A stretch of 64,000 nt of DNA, taken from NCBI GenBank assembly GCA_029569255.1, contig JAKQUO010000042.1, positions 1 through 64,000 on the forward strand. The letters are read 5' to 3'. Source of the DNA: Acidobacteriota bacterium. GTDB lineage: Bacteria > Acidobacteriota > Aminicenantia > Aminicenantales > Saccharicenantaceae. A program made the translations under genes and the position numbers. Positions 42,523 to 53,170 of this stretch are shown piece by piece. Below the pieces are notes generated by a model that was not told where the DNA came from, ran no database searches, and was given only the letters and a program-made list of their open reading frames with translations. Positions within the stretch are counted from its first letter, which is position 1. Each line of letters begins with the position of its first letter.

Positions 42523-44301
42523 ATGAACGTCCTCGTCCCGCTGCTCCTCGCCGCGGCCGTCTTCCTCCTGGCCGGCCGCTTCTACGCCCGCTTCATCGCC
42601 CGGAGCGTCGGCGAGAAGGCCGACCGCCCGACGCCCGCCGTCACGCTCAACGACGGCCGCGATTACGTCCCGACCGAACGCTTCGTCGTCTTCGCCCATC
42701 ACTTCTCGGCCATCGCCGGGGCCGGGCCCATCCTCGGCCCGACCATGGCCATCCTCTACGGCTTCGTCCCGGCCTGGCTCTGGGTCGTCCTCGGCGGCGT
42801 CTTCATCGGCGCCGTGCACGACTACGCCACGCTCTTCATCAGCATGCGCGAGGGCGGCAAGTCCATGGCCGAAGTCGCCCGCAAGACCCTCGGCGGCGCC
42901 GGCTTCAACCTGTTCATCTCCTTCACCATCGTCATGATCGTGCTCGTGACCTCGTCGTTCCTCAGCGCCACCGCGATCTCCCTGACCTCCCTCTGGCCCC
43001 TGGCCAAGATCGGGGTCCGGGAAGGGGAGACCTTTCTCAAGACCGTCGTCCGCGACGGCGTCGTCATGGGCCGGATCGGCGGCATCGCCTCGATGTCCGT
43101 CGTCGTCATCACCCTTTGCTCGCCCCTGCTCGGCGTCCTCCTCCACAAGAAGGGCCTGAAGACCGCCCACGCCTACGTCCTGGCCGCGGCCGTCTGCGCC
43201 GGCTCGATCGTCCTCGGCATCATCTTCCCCGTCACCCTGGCCTCGACGACCTGGATGGTCCTCATCTCGGTCTACGTCCTCGTCGCCGCCGGGGTGCCGG
43301 TCTGGCTCATCCTCCAGCCCCGCGACTTCATCAACGTCCAGATCCTTTACGGCGGCATCGGGCTCATGATCGTCTCGCTCCTCAGCTGCGGCGTCCAGGG
43401 TCTCCGGGTGACCGCGCCCCGCTTCAACCTGGCCGAGGGGACGCTCAACCTGGGCTTCGTCTGGCCGATGATGTTCATCACGATCGCCTGCGGCGCCATC
43501 TCGGGCTTCCACTGCCTGGTCGGGGGAGGCACGACCGGGAAACAGCTGGCCCGGGAGCCGCACGCCCGCCACGTCGGCTTCAACGCCATGCTCCTCGAGT
43601 CGTTCCTCGCGGTCTGCGTCCTGCTGGCGCTCGGCGGGGCCATGGCTTTCACCGACTACAAGGCCGTCGTCTGGCCGGCCGACCCGGCCGTCAAGTCGAA
43701 TCCCATCCTCGGCTTCTCGCTCGCCGCCGGCCGTCTCTTCCACCAGGGCCTGGGCATTCCCGTCGCTCTCGGGACCGTCTTCGGCATCCTGCTCGTCGAG
43801 GGCTTCGTCGTCACCACCCTCGACGCGGCCGTCCGGCTCAACCGCTACCTCTTCGAAGAGCTGTGGACGATCGTCTTCAAGCGGGTCCCCTCCCTGTTCC
43901 GGCACTACTGGGTCAACTCCGGCCTCGCCGTCCTGCTGATGTGGGTCCTGGCCTATTCGAACGCCTTCAACGCCCTCTGGCCCATCTTCGGAGCGGCCAA
44001 CCAGCTCCTGGCGGCCATGGCCCTGCTCACGGCCTCGGCCTGGCTCCTCCTGCGCAGGCGGCGGAACTGGTACACGCTCGTCCCGGCGGTCTTCATGGTC
44101 GTCACGACGCTCGTCGCGCTGGGCATCCTGCTCGTCAATTACATCAGGGACTCCCGCTACCTCCTGATCGGGGCGGACCTGCTTCTGCTGGCCCTCGCGG
44201 CCGGGGTCGTCACCCTCGCCGTCCGGACTTTCCTCAAGCGGGGGCGCTTGTCCGCTCCCGTCGAAAACGTCGAAGCGCGGGCCGGTCTCGGGCCCGAATG
44301 A
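42523..44301 (+). CDS. cstA: Carbon starvation protein CstA
   Basis: This 592-residue integral membrane protein has some 15 hydrophobic segments and the CstA signatures HHFSAIAGAGPILGP and GAVHDYATLFISMREGG near the N-terminus. CstA-family proteins import pyruvate and sometimes peptides. The last 30 residues are polar. No ribosome site is clear and the start codon is about 12 bases behind the -10 box. lpdA follows after 23 bases on the same strand, which fits pyruvate use. Confidence 0.93.
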   Translation: MNVLVPLLLAAAVFLLAGRFYARFIARSVGEKADRPTPAVTLNDGRDYVPTERFVVFAHHFSAIAGAGPILGPTMAILYGFVPAWLWVVLGGVFIGAVHDYATLFISMREGGKSMAEVARKTLGGAGFNLFISFTIVMIVLVTSSFLSATAISLTSLWPLAKIGVREGETFLKTVVRDGVVMGRIGGIASMSVVVITLCSPLLGVLLHKKGLKTAHAYVLAAAVCAGSIVLGIIFPVTLASTTWMVLISVYVLVAAGVPVWLILQPRDFINVQILYGGIGLMIVSLLSCGVQGLRVTAPRFNLAEGTLNLGFVWPMMFITIACGAISGFHCLVGGGTTGKQLAREPHARHVGFNAMLLESFLAVCVLLALGGAMAFTDYKAVVWPADPAVKSNPILGFSLAAGRLFHQGLGIPVALGTVFGILLVEGFVVTTLDAAVRLNRYLFEELWTIVFKRVPSLFRHYWVNSGLAVLLMWVLAYSNAFNALWPIFGAANQLLAAMALLTASAWLLLRRRRNWYTLVPAVFMVVTTLVALGILLVNYIRDSRYLLIGADLLLLALAAGVVTLAVRTFLKRGRLSAPVENVEARAGLGPE

Positions 44302-44324
44302 ATATCTCTCGAGAAGGAGCTCTC

Positions 44325-45725
44325 ATGGCCAATGTCAGGGACATCGTCATAATCGGGGCCGGACCGGGCGGCTACCTGGCCGCCCTGCGGGCCGCCCAGC
44401 TGAAGAAGACGGTCACGCTCATCGACCGGGACCGCGTCGGCGGCACCTGCATCAACTACGGCTGCATCCCGTCCAAGTACCTGCTCCACCAGACCAAGGT
44501 CCTCGGGGACGCGGCCGCCGCCAGGACGATCGAGGGCCCGGTCGGCGAGCTCCGGCTGAACTGGGCCAAGGTCCAGCAGGGCCGGCAGGCCGTCGTCGAC
44601 CAGCTGGTCAAGGGGCTCGTCTTTCTCCTCGAGAAGAACAAGGTCGAGGTCGTCAAGGGCCGGGCCCGCCTGCGGCCGGACAGGACGGTCAGGGTCGAGA
44701 CGGCGGAAGGGGAGAGGGAGTACCGGGCCGGCAAGGTCATCGTGGCCACGGGCAGCCGGACCGCGGGCCTGCCGTTCCTCAAGATCGACGGCCGGACGGT
44801 CATCGGCAGCACCGAGGCCCTCGGCCTGCCCGAAGTCCCCAAGAGCCTGCTCGTCATCGGGGCCGGGGCCATCGGCCTCGAGATGGGCTCGATCTACCGC
44901 CGGTCGGGCGCGGACGTCACCGTGCTCGAGATCCTGCCGCAGATCCTGCCCGGTTCGGACAAGGAGGCCGCGACCCGGCTCGAACGGGCGCTCAAGAAAC
45001 AGGGCCTGAAGATCTTCACCGAGATGAGGATCGACGCGGCCGATGTCGCCGACGGCCTGGCCACCCTCCGGGGCGCCGGGGTCAAGACCGGCGCGCCCTT
45101 CGAATTCAAGGCCGAGAAGGTCCTCCTCTCGGCCGGCCGCCGGCCGAACACGGAAGACCTCTTCGACGGCCCGGCCTTCCTCGAGATGGACCGCGGCTTC
45201 ATCAAGGTCAACGCCGCCCTGGAGACGAGCGCGCCCGGCGTCTACGCCATCGGCGACGTCGCCGGAGAAAAGCTCCTGGCCCACAAGGCGTATCACGACG
45301 CCGTCGTCGCGGCCGAGAACGCCTCGGGCCTGAGCCGGACCGTCGACTACAAGGCGCTGCCGGCCTCCGTCTACACCGAACCCGAATTCGCTTCGGTCGG
45401 GCTGACCCAGGAAGAAGCCGCCGCGAACGGCATCGAGGTCAAGACGGGGGTCTTCCCCCTCCAGGCGAGCGGCCGGGCCCTGACCATGGGGGCGACCGAC
45501 GGGCTCATCAAGGTCCTGGCCGACGGGGCCGGCCGGGTCATCGGGGCCCACATCGTCGCGGCGGGGGCCTCGGACCTCATCCCCGTCTTGACCATGGCCG
45601 TCGCCAAGGGGATGGCGCTCGAGGAGCTCGACAGCATCATCTACATCCATCCGACGCTTTCGGAAGGAATCGGCGAGGCGGCGCTCAAGGCCGACAACCG
45701 GGCCTTGCACATCCTGAACGCCTAG
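44325..45725 (+). CDS. lpdA: Dihydrolipoyl dehydrogenase
   Basis: This 466-residue flavoenzyme re-oxidises dihydrolipoamide with NAD in pyruvate, 2-oxoglutarate or branched-chain dehydrogenase complexes or in glycine cleavage. FAD motif GAGPGG (11-16), redox disulfide Cys42-Cys47 (GGTCINYGCIPSK), NAD motif IGAGAIGLE and the C-terminal HPTLSE (catalytic His-Glu) are all present. GAGAAGGAG lies before the ATG, which is why I start it at 44325. No E1 or E2 gene is adjacent; the likely partner of cstA is pyruvate oxidation. Confidence 0.95.
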   Translation: MANVRDIVIIGAGPGGYLAALRAAQLKKTVTLIDRDRVGGTCINYGCIPSKYLLHQTKVLGDAAAARTIEGPVGELRLNWAKVQQGRQAVVDQLVKGLVFLLEKNKVEVVKGRARLRPDRTVRVETAEGEREYRAGKVIVATGSRTAGLPFLKIDGRTVIGSTEALGLPEVPKSLLVIGAGAIGLEMGSIYRRSGADVTVLEILPQILPGSDKEAATRLERALKKQGLKIFTEMRIDAADVADGLATLRGAGVKTGAPFEFKAEKVLLSAGRRPNTEDLFDGPAFLEMDRGFIKVNAALETSAPGVYAIGDVAGEKLLAHKAYHDAVVAAENASGLSRTVDYKALPASVYTEPEFASVGLTQEEAAANGIEVKTGVFPLQASGRALTMGATDGLIKVLADGAGRVIGAHIVAAGASDLIPVLTMAVAKGMALEELDSIIYIHPTLSEGIGEAALKADNRALHILNA

Positions 45726-45741
45726 GCGGGCGGCGCTCCCG

Positions 45742-45770
45742 TTGATTATTCCGCGGCGATTGGCTACAAT
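45742..45770 (+). promoter_or_regulatory. Promoter of the nuo operon
   Basis: TTGATT (45742-45747) and TACAAT (45765-45770) are 17 bases apart, 20 bases before nuoA. A perfect inverted repeat covers the spacer and -10 box. Confidence 0.65.
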
Positions 45771-45778
45771 CGCCGCGG
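45751..45778. promoter_or_regulatory. Operator-like palindrome over the nuo -10 box
   Basis: CCGCGGCGATT (45751-45761) and its exact reverse complement AATCGCCGCGG (45768-45778) flank six bases that include half of the -10 box. The predicted transcript starts near 45777, so most of the repeat is not transcribed. It is more likely a DNA site for a repressor than an RNA hairpin; it does not look like a Rex, Fnr or ArcA site. Confidence 0.6.
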
Positions 45779-45790
45779 TCGCTGAACGTC

Positions 45791-46135
45791 ATGCCCGAGC
45801 TGGCCATCGCTTTCCTCGTCTTCGGCTTCACGGCGGCCGTCATGCTCCTCGTCAACCGCATTCTCGGCCCCCGCCGGCCCGACCCGGCCCGCGAGAGGCC
45901 CTTCGAGTGCGGCAGCCCCCCGCTCCAGGCCGCCATCGGCCCGGTCAACGTCCCGTTTTTCCCGGTCGCCCTGCTCTTCCTGCTCCTCGACGCCGAGATC
46001 GTTTTCCTCTTCCCCCTGGCCTTGGCTTTCCGTGAGCGGGGCCTCGGCGGCTTGGCCGCCCTGGGCGCCTTCGTCCTCGTCCTGGCTGCCGGCTTCGCCT
46101 ACGCCTGGAAGAAAGGGATCTTCCGCTGGTCATGA
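45791..46135 (+). CDS. nuoA: NADH-quinone oxidoreductase subunit A
   Basis: This 114-residue membrane subunit of complex I has three hydrophobic segments and the family motif ERPFECGSPPL after the first, including the conserved Cys of the loop near the quinone site. It is the first gene of the nuo operon and overlaps nuoB by ATGA. Confidence 0.93.
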   Translation: MPELAIAFLVFGFTAAVMLLVNRILGPRRPDPARERPFECGSPPLQAAIGPVNVPFFPVALLFLLLDAEIVFLFPLALAFRERGLGGLAALGAFVLVLAAGFAYAWKKGIFRWS

Positions 46136-46608
46136 GCGGCTTCGACTTCCTGACCACGCGCTTCGAGACGGCCCTCGGCTGGGGCCGCAAGTTCTCGCTA
46201 TTCCACTATCCCTTCATCACCGCCTGCTGCGGCATGGAGTACATGTCGGCGGCCTGCGCCCACTTCGACATCGACCGCTTCGGGGCCGGCCTGACCCGCT
46301 TTTCGCCCCGCCAGGCCGACCTCCTGCTCGTCGTCGGGACGGTCACCCACAAGCTCGCCCCGGTCCTGCGGACCGTCTACGACCAGATGCTCGAGCCCAA
46401 GTGGGTCATCGCCTTCGGGGCCTGCGCCGTGAGCGGCGGCATCTATCGCAACTACGCCGTCGTCCAGGGCATCGACAGGATCGTCCCGGTCGACGTCTTC
46501 ATCCCCGGCTGCCCGCCGCGGCCGGAGACGGTCCTGGACGGCCTGCTCAAGCTCCAGGACAAGATCCAGGGACAGCGACAGGATTGGCGATGGGCCCGGA
46601 AGACTTGA
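46132..46608 (+). CDS. nuoB: NADH-quinone oxidoreductase subunit B
   Basis: This 158-residue subunit carries cluster N2, the last Fe-S centre before quinone. The four ligands are Cys32, Cys33 (ACCGMEYM), Cys98 (GACAVSGG) and Cys127 (PGCPPRPE). It overlaps nuoA by four bases and nuoC by 19, an unusually long overlap for this operon. Confidence 0.96.
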   Translation: MSGFDFLTTRFETALGWGRKFSLFHYPFITACCGMEYMSAACAHFDIDRFGAGLTRFSPRQADLLLVVGTVTHKLAPVLRTVYDQMLEPKWVIAFGACAVSGGIYRNYAVVQGIDRIVPVDVFIPGCPPRPETVLDGLLKLQDKIQGQRQDWRWARKT

Positions 46609-47075
46609 TCGAGGCCGTCCGCAAGCGGCTCGGCCCCGCGGTCGAGGCGGCGACGGACTCGTTCGGCGACCCCGTCCTCATCCTCCGCGCCGAGGCCGTC
46701 CGCCCGGCCCTGGCCGCCCTGCGCGAGCCCCCCTTCGACTTCGCGGTCCTGCTCGACCTGACCTGCGTCGATTTCGCCGCGACCGAGGGACGCTTCGAGC
46801 TCGTCTACCATCTCTATTCGCTCGCCGGCAACGTCCGCCTGCGCCTCAAGGCCTCGGTCCCCGCCGCCGACCCGGCGGCGGCCTCCCTCGCCGGGCTGTG
46901 GAAGAACGCCGAATGGCTCGAGCGCGAGGTCTTCGACATGTTCGGCGTCCGCTTCGAGGGCCATCCCTACCTGAGGCGCCTGCTGACCTACGAGGGCTTC
47001 GAAGGCCATCCCCTGCGCAAGTCCTACCCCTGGCGGCTGGAGCAGCCGCGCATCCCCCTCAAGGAAGGCCCCTGA
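46590..47075 (+). CDS. nuoC: NADH-quinone oxidoreductase subunit C
   Basis: This 161-residue subunit of the peripheral arm holds the NuoB and NuoD subunits. EREVFDMFGVRFEGHPYLRRLLT is the family signature (only the first half is quoted as exact: EREVFDMFGVRFEGHP). I start it at the ATG at 46590 inside the end of nuoB; the frame is open further upstream but that part is nuoB. nuoD starts two bases after its stop. Confidence 0.94.
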   Translation: MGPEDLIEAVRKRLGPAVEAATDSFGDPVLILRAEAVRPALAALREPPFDFAVLLDLTCVDFAATEGRFELVYHLYSLAGNVRLRLKASVPAADPAAASLAGLWKNAEWLEREVFDMFGVRFEGHPYLRRLLTYEGFEGHPLRKSYPWRLEQPRIPLKEGP

Positions 47076-47076
47076 C

Positions 47077-48404
<1,328 letters not shown>

Positions 48405-48408
<4 letters not shown>

Positions 48409-48887
48409 GCTTCGCGCCCTCGCCCGCCGCCCTGGCCGAGATCGAGCGGGCGATCGCGCGCTATCCGCGGGCCGCCGCGGCGCTTCTGCCCGTCCTTCAC
48501 GTCATCCAGGGCGAGTCGGGGTTCATATCGAAGGAGGCCGCCGATTGGGTGGCGGACAAGCTCGCCGTGGACCCGGTCCGCGTCCGGGAGGCCCTGTCGT
48601 TCTACACGATGTTCCGGACGGCCCCCGGGGGCAGGCACACGATCCGGGTCTGCCGGAACCTCAGCTGCCATCTCGCCGGCGCCGAGGACATCCTCGGGTT
48701 CATCGTCGAGAGGCTCGGCATCCGGCCCGGCGAAACGACGCCCGACGGGGCGTTCACCCTGACCGCCGTCGAGTGCCTGGGGAACTGCGACCACGCCCCC
48801 TGCCTCCAGGTCGACGGGCTCGACCACGCCCCGGCCAGCCGCGGATCGGTCGCGGCGCTCATCGAGGAGCTCAAAGGCCGTGACTGA
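48405..48887 (+). CDS. nuoE: NADH-quinone oxidoreductase subunit E
   Basis: This 160-residue thioredoxin-fold subunit holds a 2Fe-2S cluster (N1a). The ligands are the cysteines of CRNLSC (about 83 and 88) and ECLGNC (about 124 and 128). The GTG start overlaps the nuoD stop; nuoF starts inside its last codons. Confidence 0.94.
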
Positions 48888-50127
48888 GCCCGAGGCCCTC
48901 CTCCTTCCCCCCGACGACGGCTCGTGGCGGCTCGCGGACTATCTCCGCCGAGGCGGATACGAGGCCGCCCGGAAGGCCCTGACCTCGATGGCCCCGGCCG
49001 ACGTCGTCTCCGAGGTCCGGCGGGCCAACCTCCGCGGCCGGGGAGGGGCGGGCTTTCCGGCCGGGGTGAAATGGGGCTTCGTGCCCCCGGCCGGGCCCGG
49101 CCCGAGGTATCTCTGCGTCAACACCGACGAGGGCGAGCCGGGGACGTTCAAGGACCGGCTGATCCTCCGGCGCGCCCCCCACGCGCTCATCGAGGGCCTG
49201 GTGATCACGGCCTTCGCCGTGGGCGTCCCCAAGGCCTTCATCTACGTCCGCGGGGAATACGCGCGGACGGCGGGTCGGCTGGAGGCCGCCCTGGCCGAGG
49301 CCCGGGCGGCGGGCTTCATCGGGCCGCGGGTCCTGGGAACGGATTTCAGCCTGGACGTCGTCGTCCACTACGGGGCCGGGGCCTACATCTGCGGCGAAGA
49401 AACGGCCCTGCTCGAATCGCTGGAAGGCCGCCGGGGCCTGCCGCGGGTCAAGCCGCCGTTCCCCGCGGCCGTCGGCCTTTTCCGGGCCCCGACCGTCGTC
49501 AACAACGTCGAGACCTTGGCGGCCGTGCCCGGGATAATCCGGCGCGGCGCCGATTGGTTCGTCGGCCGGGGCTTGCCCAAGGACGGCGGAACGCGGCTCT
49601 TCGGGGTCAGCGGGGCCGTCCGCCGGCCCGGCGTCTACGAGCTCCCCGTGGGCACGCCGCTTCGGCGGATCATCGAGGACCACGCCGGCGGGCCCCCGGA
49701 GGGCCGGCGCATCAAGGCCGTCGTGCCCGGCGGGCTGTCGGCGCCGGTCCTCAGGCCCGAGGAGATCGACCTGCCCATGGATTACGACTCCCTGGCCGGG
49801 GCGGGCTCGATGCTGGGGTCGGCCGGGATCGTGGTCATCCCCGACGGCGCGCCGATGCTCGACATCCTTCACCTCACGGCCCGCTTCTACGCCCATGAAT
49901 CCTGCGGCAAGTGCGCACCCTGCCGGATCGGCACGGCCTGGATGCTCAAGATCGTCGAACGGCTGAGGCGCTCCGGCGGCCGGCCCGCCGACCTCGATCT
50001 CATCCTCAGCCTGGGGGAGGGGATCAGGGGCCGGACCCTCTGCCCCCTCGGCGACGGGGCGGCCCAGTCGGTCCGGGCCGTCGTGACCAAGTTCCGCGAA
50101 GAGCTCGAACAGGCGGTGGCCCGATGA
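48880..50127 (+). CDS. nuoF: NADH-quinone oxidoreductase subunit F
   Basis: This 415-residue subunit binds NADH, FMN and cluster N3. NADH/FMN motifs are LRGRGGAGFPAGVKW and CNTDEGEPGT-like VNTDEGEPGTFKDR, and GAGAYICGEETALLESLEG. The cluster cysteines are in ESCGKCAPCRIGT plus a later Cys (RTLCPLGDG). GTG start. Its presence with nuoE and nuoG shows a complete NADH input module. Confidence 0.96.
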   Translation: MTEPEALLLPPDDGSWRLADYLRRGGYEAARKALTSMAPADVVSEVRRANLRGRGGAGFPAGVKWGFVPPAGPGPRYLCVNTDEGEPGTFKDRLILRRAPHALIEGLVITAFAVGVPKAFIYVRGEYARTAGRLEAALAEARAAGFIGPRVLGTDFSLDVVVHYGAGAYICGEETALLESLEGRRGLPRVKPPFPAAVGLFRAPTVVNNVETLAAVPGIIRRGADWFVGRGLPKDGGTRLFGVSGAVRRPGVYELPVGTPLRRIIEDHAGGPPEGRRIKAVVPGGLSAPVLRPEEIDLPMDYDSLAGAGSMLGSAGIVVIPDGAPMLDILHLTARFYAHESCGKCAPCRIGTAWMLKIVERLRRSGGRPADLDLILSLGEGIRGRTLCPLGDGAAQSVRAVVTKFREELEQAVAR

Positions 50128-51626
50128 GCGGGGCCGCGCGGGTCGGGCTCACGATCGACGGCCGGCCGGTCGAGGCCGCCGCGGGCGCCAGCGTGCTGAA
50201 GGCCGCCGAGGCGGCCGGCATCGCCATCCCGCATTTCTGCTACCACCCCGGTCTCGAGATCGAAGGCAACTGCCGCATGTGCCTGGTCGAGATCGAGGGC
50301 TACCCGAAGCTGGAGCTGTCCTGTTCGACCGTCGTCCGCGAGGGCATGATCGTCCGGACGTCGACCGACCGGGTGCGGGCCGCGCGCAAGGACGTGCTCG
50401 AGTTCCTGCTGGCCGAGCACCCGCTCGACTGCCCTATCTGCGACAAGGCGGGGGAGTGCCTGCTCCAGGACCACTACGGCCTGCACGGGCGCTATGCCGG
50501 CCGCATGGCCGAGGTCCGGGAGCGGCGGGAGAAGAAGATCCCGATCGGCCGCGGCCTCATCCTGGACCGGGAGCGCTGCGTCCTCTGCACCCGCTGCGTC
50601 CGGTTCCTGCGGCAGGTCACCCGGACCGGGGAACTCGGCGTCTTCGAGCGGGCCGTCGGTTCGGAGCTGGGCCTGGCCGAGGGACGGCCCGTGGACAACG
50701 ATTACTCCGGCAACCTCGTCGACATCTGCCCGGTCGGGGCCATCACCTCCGAGGATTTCCGGTTCAGGACGCGGGCCTGGTTCCTGGACCGCCGGCCCTC
50801 GGTCTGCCCGCGCTGCGCCCGGGGCTGCGCCGTCGTCGTCGAATCCGTCACGGGCTATCCCCTCGCGGCGGGTGAGAGGCGGGTCTACCGCGTCACGGCC
50901 GGCGTGAACCCGGCCGTCAACGGTCACTGGATCTGCGACCTCGGCCGGGAGGGCCGGCGCGAGATCGACGAGGGGCGGCTCGGGGCCGTGCTGAGGAAAG
51001 GCGTTCGGGAGCCGGGGCTGGCTTGGCCCGGGGCCGTCGCCGGCATCGCGGCCGCCGTCCGGTCGGTCCCCGCGGCGGAGCGCCCCGGCGGGGTCGCGGT
51101 CGTCCTGAACGCCCGCTTGACCTCGGAGGAGCTGGCCCTGGCCAGGGAGCTGTTCGTGGCCGGCCTGGGCCTGAGGAACGTCTTCTTCGCCGGCCTGAAG
51201 CCCGGCCGGGCCGACGGCCTGCTCCTCACCGCCGAGCGCATGCCCAACGGGCGGGGCGTCCTGGAGGCGGGCTTATCGCCCCGGCCGCCGGCGCTCGAAG
51301 CGCTCGCGGCCGCCCGGGTCCTGATCGTGTTCGGACCCTATCTCACCGAGCATTTCGAGGCCGGCGCCCTGGGCCGGGCCCTGGCCGCCGTGCCCGCGAA
51401 GTTCCTTGTCAGCGCCCACGCCGGGCCGCTCGACCGGCTCTTCGACGCGGTCCTCCCGGTCACGGTGCCGGCCGAAAAAGCGGGGACTTACACCAATATC
51501 GACGGCCTCCGCCAGGGCTTCTCCAGGGCCGTCGAGCCGGCCCCGGGCGTCGTGCCCGAGGGCGCCGTCCTGGCCCGCCTCGCCCGTTCGCTCGGGCTCG
51601 ACATCGGAGACGCCGATGCTCGTTGA
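50124..51626 (+). CDS. nuoG: NADH-quinone oxidoreductase subunit G (short form)
   Basis: This 500-residue subunit has the 2Fe-2S domain (CYHPGLEIEGNCRMC), the His-ligated 4Fe-4S site (HPLDCPICDKAGEC), a further cluster (CVLCTRC...CPVGA) and a CPRCARGC site at the start of the molybdopterin-oxidoreductase-like part. That last part is shortened compared with the 700-900 residues of most NuoG proteins. Overlaps nuoF by ATGA and nuoH by 11 bases. Confidence 0.93.
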   Translation: MSGAARVGLTIDGRPVEAAAGASVLKAAEAAGIAIPHFCYHPGLEIEGNCRMCLVEIEGYPKLELSCSTVVREGMIVRTSTDRVRAARKDVLEFLLAEHPLDCPICDKAGECLLQDHYGLHGRYAGRMAEVRERREKKIPIGRGLILDRERCVLCTRCVRFLRQVTRTGELGVFERAVGSELGLAEGRPVDNDYSGNLVDICPVGAITSEDFRFRTRAWFLDRRPSVCPRCARGCAVVVESVTGYPLAAGERRVYRVTAGVNPAVNGHWICDLGREGRREIDEGRLGAVLRKGVREPGLAWPGAVAGIAAAVRSVPAAERPGGVAVVLNARLTSEELALARELFVAGLGLRNVFFAGLKPGRADGLLLTAERMPNGRGVLEAGLSPRPPALEALAAARVLIVFGPYLTEHFEAGALGRALAAVPAKFLVSAHAGPLDRLFDAVLPVTVPAEKAGTYTNIDGLRQGFSRAVEPAPGVVPEGAVLARLARSLGLDIGDADAR

Positions 51627-52695
51627 CGCCCTCATCGTCCTGGCCAAGGCCGTCCTGGCCCTGGCCTGGACGCTTCTCCTGGCCCTGTTCCTGACCTGGG
51701 TCGAACGCAAGGAGAGCGCGGTCATCCAGGACCGCGTCGGGGCCAACCGGGCCTCGGTCATGGGGCTGCGGCTCTTCGGCCTCTTCCAGCCCCTCGCCGA
51801 CGCCATCAAAATGTTCTTCAAGGAGGATTTCACCCCGAGCTTCGCCCAGCGGGCCCTCCACCGGCTGGCCCCGGCCCTGTCCTTCTTCTTCGTCTCGGTG
51901 ACCGTGGTCGCGGTCCCCTTCGGCGACACCGTTCATCTTTTCGGCCGGGCCGTCCCCCTCCAGGTCGTCGACCTCAGCGCCGCCGTCCTCTTCGCCCTGG
52001 CCATGCTCAGCCTGGGGACCTACGGCATCCTGGTCTCCGGCTGGGCCTCGGCGAGCCGCTTCGCCCTGATCGGAAGCCTGCGCGGCGCGGCCCAGCTCAT
52101 CTCCTACGAGGCGGCCCTCGGCCTCTCGCTCGTCGGGCTCGTCATGGTCTTCCCCTCGCTCAGCCTGGCCCGGATCGTCGAGGCGCAGGGCGGGCTGCTG
52201 TTCGGATTCCTGCCCCGCTGGGGCGTCTTTCTCCAGCCCCTCGGATTCGCCGTCTTCTACATAGCCGGGATGGCCGGGACCAAGCGCGTCCCCTTCGACA
52301 TGCCCGAGGGCGAATCGGAGATCATCGGCTTCTACACCGAGTACGGCGGCCTCAAGTTCGGCCTGTTCATGTTCGCCGACTTCCTCGAGGTCATCGTCCT
52401 GGCCGTCCTGTCGACGACGCTGTTCTTCGGCGGCTGGCAGGTGCCCTGGCTGGGCGGGGAAGGTTTCGCCTTCCCGTGGGGAGGCCGGCTGGCCCTGGCG
52501 CCCTGGGCCGTTTCCGCCCTGCGGGTGCTGGCCTTCAACCTGAAGGTGCTTTTCTTCTGCTGGCTCCAGGTCCTGACCCGCTGGACCTATCCGCGGTTCC
52601 GCTACGACCAGGTCATGGACCTCGGCTGGAAGGTCCTCGTCCCGCTGGGGGTCGTCAATATCCTCGCCACAGGGCTCGTCCTGGCGGCGCGCTAG
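51616..52695 (+). CDS. nuoH: NADH-quinone oxidoreductase subunit H
   Basis: This 359-residue membrane subunit has eight or nine hydrophobic segments and links the quinone site to the membrane arm. VERKESAVIQDRVGANRA and KRVPFDMPEGESEIIGFYTEY are its signatures, including the acidic residues of the E-channel. The ATG at 51616 lies inside the end of nuoG. Confidence 0.96.
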   Translation: MLVDALIVLAKAVLALAWTLLLALFLTWVERKESAVIQDRVGANRASVMGLRLFGLFQPLADAIKMFFKEDFTPSFAQRALHRLAPALSFFFVSVTVVAVPFGDTVHLFGRAVPLQVVDLSAAVLFALAMLSLGTYGILVSGWASASRFALIGSLRGAAQLISYEAALGLSLVGLVMVFPSLSLARIVEAQGGLLFGFLPRWGVFLQPLGFAVFYIAGMAGTKRVPFDMPEGESEIIGFYTEYGGLKFGLFMFADFLEVIVLAVLSTTLFFGGWQVPWLGGEGFAFPWGGRLALAPWAVSALRVLAFNLKVLFFCWLQVLTRWTYPRFRYDQVMDLGWKVLVPLGVVNILATGLVLAAR

Positions 52696-52702
52696 AGGGG
52701 CC

Positions 52703-53170
52703 ATGAGCGGAGCCTGGACGGCCGTCAAGGAGATCCTGAGGGGGACGGGGATCACCGCCCGGCACTTCTTCGTCAACATGGGCCTCCACACGCTGGGGCT
52801 CTTCGGCGTCCGGACGAAGAGGCGGGGAGCGGTGACGATCCAGTATCCCGAGGTCCGCAAGCCGCTCGCGCCCCGCCACCGCAGCCTCCACCGGCTCCGG
52901 CCGCGGGGCGACGGGCGGCCGAGTTGCGTCGCCTGCATGCTCTGCGTCACCGTCTGTCCCGCGGAGTGCATCACGGTCGAGGCGGCCGAGGACCCGGACC
53001 CTGAGGTCCAGAAGGCCCCGGCCCGGTTCGTCGTCGATCTCGACCGCTGCTGCTTCTGCGGCTTCTGCGTCGAGGCCTGCCCGGTCGACGCCATCCGGAT
53101 GGACACCGGAGAGATCCGGCTGGCCTCGACGGAGCGGGCCGATTTCGCCCGCCGCCTGGACCGGCCATGA
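52703..53170 (+). CDS. nuoI: NADH-quinone oxidoreductase subunit I
   Basis: This 155-residue subunit carries two 4Fe-4S clusters (N6a and N6b) bound by CVACMLCVTVCP and CCFCGFCVEACP. The N-terminus has the amphipathic helix that rests on the membrane. It is the last nuo gene here: nuoJ to nuoN do not follow; a metallo-beta-lactamase gene starts on its stop codon (ATGA). Confidence 0.95.
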   Translation: MSGAWTAVKEILRGTGITARHFFVNMGLHTLGLFGVRTKRRGAVTIQYPEVRKPLAPRHRSLHRLRPRGDGRPSCVACMLCVTVCPAECITVEAAEDPDPEVQKAPARFVVDLDRCCFCGFCVEACPVDAIRMDTGEIRLASTERADFARRLDRP

